Shown piece after piece: positions 54,676-64,000 of a DNA stretch of 64,000 nucleotides. Source of the DNA: Agriotes lineatus. Taxonomy: Eukaryota > Arthropoda > Insecta > Coleoptera > Elateridae. The stretch spans positions 1 through 64,000 of the forward strand of contig CALNHX010007674.1 in assembly GCA_940337035.1 (NCBI GenBank). The letters run 5' to 3'. Both the position numbers and the translations under genes were made by a program. Each line of letters begins with the position of its first letter. Position 1 is the stretch's first letter. The notes beneath the pieces are model-generated. The model saw only the letters and a program-made list of their open reading frames with translations. It made no database searches and was not told the origin of the DNA.

Positions 54676-55187
54676 CCTCATACCAAAATGGCTCTCTTTA
54701 CACACTAAATACATAAATATCTATTCATTTAAAAATAATTACTATATAACATATAGAGATTACTGCTCACTGGAGCATATCTCTCTCATGTCACTACTGT
54801 CAGTTTAGAAATATGCTTAATAGTAGTTATGTAATAGATCGCATTGTAAACAATAAAACTAAAAAAAAATTCCCACGATCATGTCAAAATGATAACTTTT
54901 TCCACAATTTCTAGTGTCAAAAGTGACTGTTTATAGCACTCTTAATTTTAGGCTTCACATTACGTTTTTTTCGCTAGTTGTCATTGGTGACATGTTTTAC
55001 TAATATATTCACTTTGCCATAAATTTGAATGTCAAGATAACCTAGAATATCTAATACAGTGTGACAGAAAAAATTGACATTTGTTAAAACGTTAAAACAA
55101 AGGGGTACACTTTAAAATATTAGCTCTGACTAAATCTGTTTCAATTTGTTTTATAAAAGTTTTACTTTTTCAAATTTATTTTATGTA
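54676..55187. other. Unassigned AT-rich DNA
   Basis: No recognised feature. Confidence 0.35.
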
Positions 55188-55405
55188 CAGTCATGTTCAT
55201 TAAAGTGTTGTACAGCATTTGTGCTTTGTGAATAAAAATTAATTACACAAAGTTTAGAAACATGTTGTAAATACAAATATTTTGAAAGCATACATCTAGC
55301 TCTACCTAGTTGATGATACAGTGTGCACCTTTGTTGAGCAATAACATAACCACCAATAAACTTACAACCATCTCTGTACAACACATTTTTGAACAGGACT
55401 TACCT
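55188..55405. mobile_element. Small MITE, mariner-like ends
   Basis: Left end CAGTCATGTTCATTAAAGTG followed by TTGTACAG pairs with CTGTACAACACATTTTTGAACA and AGGACT at the right. Inverted ends of about 28 bases with some mismatches, TA before the left end. Non-coding. Confidence 0.6.
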
Positions 55406-57049
55406 GGTATTTTGCATGTCAAGACCTTGTTCATAATAAACTAACCAATCAACAAAGCTTAATTAACCTTTGGCATAGTAAAATGCTGTTACATAATCAC
55501 AAGTATAGTCGATCCTTCGTAATTTTCCTATGTACGACATTACCGTTTACACCCCGTATAGTTTATTCAGTAAACACAAAATAGTTTAGTTTACAAAAGT
55601 GATGTTTTACCAACTAAGTATAGTTAGTTTGAGTTCAGTAAAACCACCTTTCTAACGTGTTGCGTGTACTATTTTATCACATTTCATAAGAAATGTGAAA
55701 TATTAAATTTTTATATAAAAGTGACACTATACGTCAAAACATAACCAAGCTGAGCAGAACTCGTTTCTATGTACTAAAGCGTAATAAGCAGCTCCAGTTG
55801 ATGTTATGCGTTTCACTCTACTGAAGTGTTAATAGGTTAAGTTTTGCGTCAGTTTTGATACAGACTGACGCAAAACCTAACCTCGAATTTGACATAGACT
55901 TACAGTGGCACCAACAATACACTTGAACATTGCCAATAGTAAAACTAATCACAATATTTTTGAGTTGGCCATCGAATTTGAATCAGTCTATCTCGACTAC
56001 TATAAATGCAAAACAACTGTGCGTGATATTATTTTAAAGCTTTCGACAAGATATGGCAGTGGTTTGAACTAAAATTTTTAGAAATTGTTTTCATGTATTA
56101 ATTGTAAAAATTATCTAAGCTACTTGTCATATAATAGACCTGTGATGGCTATAACAAATTAAACAAACAATTTTAAACCATACTTGACTAACTCATTTCA
56201 ACTCTTTGAATTGCAAATCGTATTTTTACGCTCCAAACTGCCGGTTCAATCAAAAGTATCAATTCTTCAGCCGAAATTATAGTATAATGTTCAGAAAGCC
56301 ACTGTATAGGTGAAATTGTTTTTGTACTTGAGTGGAGACTGAACATAGAGAATTTATATGAAAAACAGTTAGTTAACAGTGGTCGTTACTCACCAGTAAA
56401 TCATACAGAAATGGTAATGGTATCGATTGAAAGAGAAAAATACGTATCAGATGGTACTAAAAATATCATATTTCAGTGTTTCTGTGGAAAAAAAAAGCTT
56501 ATTTATAGAAATTTTTGGCAAATATTGCGAATTTTTCAATTAACAATTTTTACCAGCGGTAAATTAATATCTATTACATAAAATCGTTGGTATCTTTGTA
56601 TCTTTGTTCGCTATCTCCTCCGAGGATACTAGACCGATAAAATTTTATGATGGCTTAAAATGTTGCTAATTGTTAAGACTTATATTGTACGCCGATTTTT
56701 ATTTTTAAAATATGGGTTTAATTAAATCGTTTAATTATCGAAGCTAACTGTAGCTCGGGTGATTCACTATATACCATTATAGCAGCACGTTATTCAACAA
56801 AGCACGGTAGCTTGTCAGGCCATTTTTATGTCCTTGCAATTCCGATAGCTATTTAACCATTTCGAATAGTTTTAGGGGCAGAGCTGGCGAGTCTGCCTGA
56901 ATTTCCAGTCCATTTTGGTCAAAGTACATCGCATTTTACTACAGCGTTTAGCATTAAATATAATTAATAATTCGTAATCTTTGTACACCCCTGGCTCCCA
57001 AGCACAATAATTCATAACATTTATACAGCCCTGGCTTAGTTGCTTCTCG
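55406..57049. other. Unassigned AT-rich DNA
   Basis: Contains phrases related to 40850-40990 near 55830-55925 (GACGCAAAACCTAACCTCGA type) and a short hairpin there. No gene was recognised. Confidence 0.3.
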
Positions 57050-58350
57050 CATGATTTTCGAGTAATTTAAAATTCAGCCCGTGAGAGCAAAGAAGGACAG
57101 CCTATCCTGTTTTGCTGACATGCGATGACGCGTGCAGCAATTTCGATCGCGCGCTGTGCCGCTATTAGCCAGCGCGGCCTCGCGTGATAACAGCTGGGTT
57201 CATGAGAGCGTTTACTCAGGGCATTCGGTGGCGAGACGCTGTTTAGTTAAGTCATGGTGCACTCGTGTGTGTGGGGTGGAGAAGCCCGTGGCAAATCGTT
57301 GTAGGAGTTCAGTCCATATGTGGGTTTGTTCAAGCCAATCTTCCGCTGTCGTCTGGAGACGGGATTCTGTTCCTGAAATTTTCCAAACAACGGTTACGCT
57401 ATTAGGCGTGTGATGGCCGAGGTGGCCCGTTACGCAATTCGCTCTTCATAGAGGACCCTAGGGGACTCTTGTCACACACACCCAAGTGCGAGCTATTTAC
57501 CGACACTGCTTGAATGCTACCGCCGCTGCAGGCTGAGCCCGTTAACCAGGTAGAAAATTGTGCAATAAACTAGTTCGTTCGCATGTTCTTGTAACGTAAC
57601 CTTTTGAATCGGCGCCCGGTGCTGCAATAATGCGAGAGTATACTCTGACTAAAATTTAACGTAGTGTTCTAACATGTTGCGCTGCCAGACAGCTTTGTTT
57701 CTGTGAATTAATCGTTAATGTTTATGTTTTGACACTCAGTGCCGCAGGGCGGCTTTGTTATGCAAATTAGTCACTTGAGATTGCGCTTGACGCTTGAATA
57801 ACGTACGGTACACTCTGGCACAAATGTAGCGATTGCTATTCTTAAATGTTTCACTATAAGTCAGGGCGTTCTGGTGACTCAAACTCAAGTTCAGGTTTTA
57901 CACTTGCGCGTCATGCCTATTGAGGCCTAAGTCGACGTTTTACCTCATTCGGCCTTAATTTGTTGTTTGGCTCAGCTATGCGCCGAAACCTTTAGTTAAA
58001 GTGCCTCCCAGCTGGGCGTACCTTATAAGCCATTCTTACAAGCCGGCATACGTGCTGAATATACCTGTATTTTTGTATAGTGTTTGGTAGGCCACTTGGT
58101 GTGGCCAATAAATGTATTAACCGTACAGTCTTATTCTTTACCTTTTTGTGTCTTGTGCATGTTTGTTTACAGGGTGACTGCGTCACTGTGTTACGACCAT
58201 TGTAAGGTGAGGCCCGGACGTGGCGGATGAGCATTCCAGGTAAGTGTTTGTGTCTGTCGCTGCACCGTGGCTTCCAAAATAGTTATTTGAGTACTTCTCG
58301 CCCCGTTTAACCCCCAAGGTCCTGTTGAACGTAGGTCATCTGACTCGGAT
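57050..58350. other. GC-richer block, unassigned
   Basis: Composition changes visibly to near balanced. Several ORFs (57132-57413 plus, 57992-58234 minus) have no motif I know. AATAAATGTATTAACCG near 58108 could be a polyadenylation context and TGGCGCCCA near 58353 resembles the start of a Lys-tRNA primer-binding site, so an LTR retrotransposon end is possible, but I found no LTR pair or pol gene. Confidence 0.3.
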
Positions 58351-58567
58351 CTTGTGGCGCCCATTTCTTTAGCAATACCCTATATATACCTCGACACGCC
58401 TGCCCTGTGGAATACCGTTTTGAACCACGCCCATCTCCCTGAGCGCATTCGAGCCGAGGCCTTTAGCCTGTTTTTGACGATTCTCAGGGTGAGCGTGCCC
58501 ATTTCCCGGATTTGTTTAGCTTTCGATACTCGCCCATCCGTGAGTGTCGTAAGGTTAATTTAATACT

Positions 58568-58636
58568 GTAACAAGCTCAGTGGTAGAATGCTCGTCTGCT
58601 ACGCGAGCGGCCCGGGTTTGATTTCCGGTCGATGCA
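58568..58636 (+). pseudogene. tRNA-Gly-like sequence, probable tRNA pseudogene or SINE head
   Basis: AGCTCAGTGGTAGAATGCTC, CTCGTCTGCTACGCGAG and GGCCCGGGTTTGATTTCCGG reproduce the D arm, anticodon arm and T arm of tRNA-Gly. The anticodon position reads GCT rather than GCC, the T-loop TTCGA is TTTGA, and the 5' acceptor strand does not pair with the 3' strand. A functional tRNA is therefore unlikely. Confidence 0.65.
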
Positions 58637-58651
58637 TCCATTTTTAAATTT

Positions 58652-59107
58652 AAGGGTGTATACTAACTCATACTTTGAAAATTTCCTGACTCTTCCAGGT
58701 TTTCCAGGATTTTTCAATAAAAATTCCAGATGATTTTTACATACATACTCTAAAAGTTAATTTTTACGAGAGAGTAGGAGGCTATTAGATAAGCGAAGAC
58801 AAGCATATCTAACGTACGTACACCTGCTGCCAAGAAGCTTTCCGCATGGCGCCTGATTTTGCGCAATTTCAACGTACTTACTACGTTTACATGATGCTCT
58901 GAAAGCAAGACAAGTCAAGATAATCCAGTTACACGGTGGCTCTCAAATCGCATAAATTTTTGATAAAGTAGTTTGTCAATTTAATTGATTTTCCCTGACT
59001 TTTTTATAAATTAAGCAAATATCCTAACTTTTCCCTGATTCCAGAATTAGTATGTAATTCTCTGACTTTTCCAGGTTTTCCTTGTTTTCCAGAAAGTATA
59101 CACCCTG
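58652..59107. mobile_element. 456-bp MITE, hAT-like ends
   Basis: Ends AAGGGTGTATACT and AGTATACACCCTG. AAATTT stands at 58646-58651 and 59108-59113 as a likely target duplication (6 bases, or 8 with one mismatch in an alternative phase). CTTCCAGGTTTTCC-type text (CTGACTTTTCCAGGTTTTCC) occurs near both ends in complementary or direct form. Non-coding. Confidence 0.72.
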
Positions 59108-60458
59108 AAATTTATATTAATGAATTTCTTGTAAATTAGCGAACCGAAGCGTAGCTCGGGTGATTCACAAGTATATAATAATATCAAACCAAACGAATAT
59201 TAATGCTAATCTAACCTTAAGCACTATAAACATTGTTTAAGAGTGTTATGTTACTGCAAAATTTGTAACAAAAGTTTTAAGGAAATATAAATATCCATAC
59301 AGATTCAAGCGTCTTCAAGAAATATTTGCAATGAATGAAGAAAGTAAGCATGCGTCCTGCGAAGACATGCGGGAATGCGCAACTAAAAAAAACCTTTTGT
59401 TTTATAGATGAATCTACAGTCACCCTCAATAAAAAAACATGCAAAATATGAGATATAGAATACAAGAAAATCCACAAATAAATATATCGACTAAAACACA
59501 GTACCCACAGAAAATTTACATTAAAAATTAAAACTATCGAATTATAAGACCTTTGAAAAATATTGGCAATTTGGGCTAATAAAGTTATTTAAATTTATTA
59601 ATGGAGGTTAGCCCCGCATTAGTAAAAGTCAGATAGTAACAGTTCAGAAGAATGGGTTTCAGCACGATGGTTGTACAAGTCATCATGAAGTAAATGTAAA
59701 AAACTATTTACATAAAACCTTTATCTACGACCACTACTAAAAGTAGGCCTTTTAGCGCTAGATTGTTTCACTAAAAGTGACGTTTTATAGTTTAGCGTGG
59801 TTAAAGAAATCAGCTGTTTACTTTAAGCGCATCTGTGGTATAAAGTGAAGTGAGGTTTCGGCTTCGTTTCATAATAATTCATGTCTCGTGCATAAACGTC
59901 AACTTTTAGCACTTGTTGCATAAATAGCTATTCTACTACTTGGATAGGTTGTAGAGTGCTCTAAATTGGCTAGTCAGATTGTCTGATTTCGCACTTTTTT
60001 TGTGGGGTCACATTAAAGACAAATTTTATAAAATAGCATCTAAATATTGATTCCATGTGGGAAGCAATCATTGTCAAATAATTACAAACCAATAACATGG
60101 AAATGTTAGAACTGAATTTGATAATCGGTTAGGATATTGTTTATATACGAATGGTGGTCTATTTGAATATTTGTTACAAATTCAGATTACTAAACTGTTT
60201 ATCTCTTCACTTTGATTTTTAAACTCCTAACGTTTTTACTAAAAAGTGATTTAAAATTAGATTGGTCCTATTTATTATACGGCTTCTCCTGCTTAATAGG
60301 TGTTCATAATGCTGTTGATTTAGTCCAGTGAATCTAGAAAAAAAACAATAGTAGCCACAGCATTATGTACCGTCAGGACGAATTTTCATGTGCAGTTAGA
60401 GGTGCCAACAGAGAAGTTAAATTCAATTGTGCAGCGTCCAATCCCCCTACAGTCCCTG
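59108..60458. other. Unassigned AT-rich DNA
   Basis: No recognised gene. AGCGAACCGAAGCGTAGCTC near 59139 followed by GGGTGATTCAC recurs in part near 56745-56765. Confidence 0.3.
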
Positions 60459-61661
60459 TATATAAGACAAGAGTAGAGCAAACGATGACATTTAAGGAAC
60501 TGCCATGCGAAGTTAGTCACAATTTCACAGTTGACTACATTTATAGTGAAGTTAGTTATAACTGTCATAGGTTATAGTTGTCTACAAATTATTTAGTATT
60601 TAGCCGAGGTAAGAAGTTAAAATTATATGTGATTTATGTCATATAATACACTTCTATCTATTAAATAGTAAATACAGTAGTCGCAAGCCAACTATATTCA
60701 TTTTCTGTTCACATGTAGACAAGAGGAAGCAAGATTGCATAATATTTTATTTCATACTGTTGTCAAAAATTACATTTTGTGGACTATTTATGGTACAAAA
60801 AATGGAACATTAAAGTCTTGGTCCTTTTAAGTAAAATATTCAAGTCCAAGTACTTTAAAACTTATTTATGGTACAAAAAATGCAACATTAAAGTCCTAGT
60901 AAAATATTAAAGTTCAAGTACTTGAAATGATTTACAACTTTTTATTTTAAAATTCATTAAACTTGCAGTATGAAATAAACCATTGTATTCTCCACGAACG
61001 AAAAGTGTTTTTAAAGGTCCTCGCAATTAATTCCATCCTCGGCTGACGCCTCGGCCGTAAACAACTCTCTCATCCTTTAAAATGTCACTTTTCGTTCTAG
61101 ATAAATAAACTACTATAAATGTAAGACTCCAAATAGTACTTCAACCTTACTTTTTATAAATATTTGTCTAAGTTCTCTTTAAAAAATTTTAAAGGATACA
61201 AATTTAATAATATGTACAAGTAAAAAGAGATACATTTATATTCAAGTTTTACTAGTTTAATTTGCTTAGGAGGTGCGAGAGAAAGAAATTAATGCCACTG
61301 TTGTGAACTCCAAAAATTTGTTACTAAAAGTTATAACAGTACTAAACAAAGTTTGAAATATGTATAGTCCATTTATTTGACATCTGCACTGTCAAACTGA
61401 CATTATGTTGGCACCACTGCTATTTTTCACATTTTAACAATTAAATTACTGTACAGTCTAATAAAAAACACATTATGTTTGAGGTATAGTCAAGACATTT
61501 TTTTTTAAATTTGACACTGACAGTGCAGATGTCAAGTAAATGGACTATACTGCAAAACTGCAATCATTCTGACAACTTTAATGTCACTGATTTAAAAAAT
61601 CCAAAGCATGTGGGCCAATGAAATGCTGTTACTGTGTTTGCTCTACTTTTATTTTACATAC
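60459..61661. mobile_element. THAP-related non-autonomous element, copy 2 (inverted relative to copy 1)
   Basis: Left end near AAGACAAGAGTAGAGCAAAC and right end GTTTGCTCTACTTTTATTTT. GTTATAACTGTCATAGGTTA at about 60549-60568 is the complement of the corresponding stretch near 39290-39310, and AATGAAATGCTGTTACTGTG near 61618 is the complement of the CAACAGCATTTCATTGG stretch of copy 1. It lacks the THAP remnant but has an internal about 79-bp duplication (TATTTATGGTACAAAAAATG at 60785 and 60864) and an inserted MITE at 61363-61549. Confidence 0.68.
61363..61549. mobile_element. 187-bp MITE inside THAP-related copy 2
   Basis: TATAGTCCATTTATTTGACA at the left pairs with TGTCAAGTAAATGGACTATA at the right, and the arms continue into CTGCACTGTCA. 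A clear inverted repeat of about 35 bases with TA at each edge. Confidence 0.8.
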
Positions 61662-61680
61662 AGTTACTCTAATCTCCTCT

Positions 61681-62561
61681 AAGGTCACTAAATCACGTTA
61701 GCTACGCTAACACAGGTAGGGAAACACCATTAGACAGGTTTAAAAAAGAGTTTGTCAATGTCAAACTTACCATAGGCGCTACTAGTAAGAGCATAAATAT
61801 TTTTTCTTATTATTAATATATCCTTCGAATGCGATGCCACAATCCTTTTTCTAGGTTGTAAGTTAGGCAGATGATCGTTTTTAACCGCAATTTAAAATGT
61901 GTTTCGTCTACTGACCCTGAAACTTGAAGATCTGGAGAAATATCAAAGGTAATTTTTCACGATTACAGATCATTTACCTTAATCATGACCTGAAGAGATG
62001 ATTGTAATCTCGGATTCCCTAGTTCTCCCGACTAATTTTGTCATAACGTATTTATATTTAATAGCATTATGGTTTTCATTTGCTTCGTTAAAGGTTGCCT
62101 GAACAACAGCATAAAAGGGTATACGCTGTTTCAAGTCCCTGAAGGTGATTTAAACTGCAATATTTAGCAATACTTTTTAATGAATTGCTTATTGCAAATT
62201 AAGGACCAGGAAATAGCATAAGGCAGAAGTGGTCGAAAGAAATAAATAGACCACTAGACGACATGCATCATTTACATGTATGTGAGGTACCGAAGTATTG
62301 GAATGCAGCGAGCGGTACAAAATATTCGCTAAAGCTTTATATTTGTGACAATTAATTTTTTTAAGGTGGAAAACGTTTACAAATAATTCTTTATGTAATA
62401 TTTATTTGTTGCGTTCACGTTAGGTACACAAACTTCAATTTATTTCTGTTATAACCTATAAACTGATTGGGTACGTCACTGACAAAAACGAGTTTAGTTT
62501 GACATAAATAACGCCGAGTTTCCCTACCTGTGTTAGCGTAGCTAACGTGATTTAGTGACAT
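61681..62561. mobile_element. 881-bp element with 42-bp inverted repeats and 11-bp TSD
   Basis: Inverted ends share GTCACTAAATCACGTTAGCT followed by ACGCTAACACAGGTAGGGAAAC. The 11-base direct repeat TAATCTCCTCT at 61670-61680 and 62562-62572 is an exact target duplication. It contains a THAP remnant and a partial copy of the dispersed repeat found at 18640 and 52276. An 11-base duplication is longer than P elements (8) or Kolobok (TTAA) make and would fit Mutator-like transposition, so the family is uncertain. Confidence 0.82.
62069..62310 (+). pseudogene. THAP domain remnant
   Basis: ATG at 62069 opens ICFVKGCLNNSIKGYTLFQV then PEGD and stops at about 62168. The Cys-x4-Cys, Phe and Pro spacing match a THAP start (family CVVKGC-NN---G---F-FP). 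Further on, in another frame near 62212-62270, QKWSKEINRPLDD and LHVCEVP correspond to the second half with its Trp and Cys. About 40 bases and a stop separate the halves. Confidence 0.68.
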
Positions 62562-62572
62562 TAATCTCCTCT

Positions 62573-63059
62573 GCATTTCAGTGCCATCTTGAATTTAGAG
62601 GTGAGTCCGGTTTTTATTAAATAGCTTTGCAATTTCAGTTTTACGACGACAAGTACCTACATCAATTTTATAGAGAATAAAATTCTCTACAAATTTTCTT
62701 TACTGACATTTTTCATATTTCTATTATCTATCATGGTATAGCTTGATTTAATCCCCACAGAAACAGACGAAAATGCTTTTCATGCATTTTTCTCATTTCT
62801 ATCAGTGTGACAATTACAAAAGCTATTATGAAACTTCTAGCACTTAAAAATAACTTCAACTTTTGTATTGACAATTATTTTCTGACATTGTTACTTAAGT
62901 CTCAGAGCACATCAAAGTGTGTCATGTCAGATTGATGTCTCTTAAAAGACCGAATGCGTAATGAAGTATGATCAAAATTTATTTCATCTAGTATGGCTAT
63001 AGAATAGTTTCTAATTTATGAATGTAACTACATTTTCACTTAAATGTCAAAGTTGATAT
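62573..63059. other. Unassigned
   Basis: No recognised feature before the LINE start. Confidence 0.3.
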
Positions 63060-63064
63060 TTAAT

Positions 63065-64000
63065 TTTTAAGTGTTCTAGTTGCATTCATAAAATCGAAAT
63101 ACTGGGAGTCAGCGAAGTGAGATGGAACGGAAGCAGTCAAATAAAAACCAACAGCAGTTATACATTTCTATATTCAGGGATGCCAAATGAAGATGACAAC
63201 CATGTGTCAGGAGTAGGATTAATCCTAAGCAGTAAGATAAATAAAACTCTAATAAATTGGACACCTGTATCCGACAGAATTATAACTGCTAGACTGAACT
63301 CTAAACATAGAAAGATAACAATTGTGCAGTGCTATGCACCAACAGAAGTGGACAATCTAGAGAACAAAGAAGCTTTCTACAGCCAACTCGATCAAACACT
63401 AAGCAACATTAAAAGAGAGGATTTAGTCATAATGATGGGCGACTTCAATGCCAGGGTAGGCACTGATAATAGTAATATTGAACACATAATGGGAGTCTAG
63501 GGAATGGATGGCCGAAATGAAAACGGAAATCTATTAATTGAAACATGCGGTAAACACAGCCTAAAAATAGGAGGAACACTTTTTAAGCATAAGCTAGGAC
63601 ACGAAGTTACTTGGGTTTCACCGGATCTAAGGACACAAAGCCAGTTAGACCACATATGCATAAGCAGGCAGTTTAGCAATACACTATTGGATGTAAGAAA
63701 CAAGAGGGGGGCTGATATAGCCTCAGACCACCACCTACTCATGGGGATAATTCGATTAAATTTCCGAGCTTGTAAGAGAATTGGTGGACAGACGTCAGCG
63801 AGGTGGAACGTAAGGTACTACAAGATCCCAAGATAAAAGAAAAATTTATAACCACAATAACGGAAAAACTGAGGCAGTCAGAGCCAGAAAATGAAACAAA
63901 AACAATAAATGAGAGCTGGGAAAATGTAAAGAATGCCATATCACAAACCAGCAAAGAAGTTCTAGGAACGAGAAGAGAGGGCCAGAAGGAATGGATTACC
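63065..64000 (+). pseudogene. RTE-like LINE endonuclease, truncated by window end, one stop
   Basis: A third RTE-like subfamily. It opens inside the endonuclease: KIEILGVSEVRWNGSSQIK (the Glu of the SE-RW motif), SGVGLILSSK, VQCYAPTEV, MMGDFNARVG near 63433-63462, a TAG at 63498-63500, then in the same frame NENGNLLIETC, VTWVSPD, LDHICISR, GADIASDHHLLMG near 63709-63747 (catalytic Ser-Asp-His). After a stop at 63834-63836 a shifted frame continues to the window edge with ESWENVKNAISQTSKEVLG and REGQKEW, the linker before the RT. The 5' end lacks the first endonuclease strand. The RT would lie beyond 64000. Confidence 0.85.

Noticed and set aside
57050..58350. CpG-island promoter of a host gene or LTR
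   Set aside because: Composition shift only; no exon, splice signal or LTR partner could be supported.
58568..58636. Functional tRNA gene
   Set aside because: Acceptor stem does not pair, T-loop is altered and the anticodon is displaced from the tRNA-Gly pattern; a pseudogene or SINE head is more likely.

Overview
The window looks like AT-rich intergenic/intronic DNA of a large, transposon-loaded arthropod genome, most likely an insect. Evidence: one recognisable spliced host gene fragment (the C-terminal exons of the CCR4-NOT subunit CNOT2, Drosophila Regena, minus strand near 33.4-33.8 kb, insect-like in sequence); many RTE-like non-LTR retrotransposons with apurinic endonuclease plus reverse transcriptase; a mariner transposase; DUF4817, THAP, hAT and HARBI1-type transposase relics; tRNA-derived SINE heads; and very many palindromic TA- or TTA-flanked elements. 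I cannot name the species; a beetle or a hemipteran with expanded RTE elements would fit. There are no bacterial operons, rRNAs or CRISPR arrays.

Layout. 0-1 kb: broken Harbinger (HARBI1) transposase. 2-5.1 kb: nearly complete RTE-like LINE with two frameshifts and one stop. 5.1-17.5 kb: mostly unassigned AT-rich DNA with dispersed repeat modules, 24-bp tandem repeats, CTGC/CTGT microsatellites, a TA-flanked MITE split by a tRNA-derived SINE, and other SINE heads and palindromes. 17.8-32.5 kb: a deep transposon nest. An old LINE (17.8-19.52 plus 32.02-32.53 kb) is split by a Tigger/pogo-like element (19527-32018). That element has received an almost intact LINE (19657-22640, 9-bp TSD), a 186-bp palindromic MITE (TTA TSD) and, at the MITE's own right TSD, an 8.7-kb TTA-flanked element with long terminal inverted repeats (23205-31873). 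Inside the last one lie an RTE-like LINE (9-bp TSD), a LINE scrap, three giant palindromic foldback elements and a dead mariner. 33.2-33.8 kb: CNOT2. 34-42.8 kb: dense palindromic MITEs and a THAP-derived element. 42.8-46.7 kb: second Tigger-like copy holding a LINE that is itself split by a 936-bp hAT-type element. 47.3-47.8 kb: third Tigger-like end carrying the palindromic MITE. 48.4-49.3 kb: about 20-bp minisatellite arranged in a roughly 390-bp higher-order repeat. 49.3-51.5 kb: broken hAT (ZBED5/SCAND3-like) transposase. 53.8-54.7 kb: broken Jockey-type ORF1. 57-58.3 kb: GC-richer unassigned block. 58.6-62.6 kb: tRNA-like sequence, a hAT-like MITE, a second THAP-family element copy and an 881-bp element with an 11-bp TSD and a THAP remnant. 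63.06-64 kb: start of another RTE-like LINE running off the edge.

Almost everything recognised is mobile DNA in decay; only CNOT2 is a plausible host gene. The three Tigger-like copies act as each other's empty sites, so the order of several insertions can be read directly. The most unusual items are that nested stratigraphy, a foldback element whose arms carry an inverted duplicate of a DUF4817 helix-turn-helix reading frame, a foldback inserted at the exact centre of another palindrome, two THAP-domain relics in non-autonomous elements, and the higher-order minisatellite.
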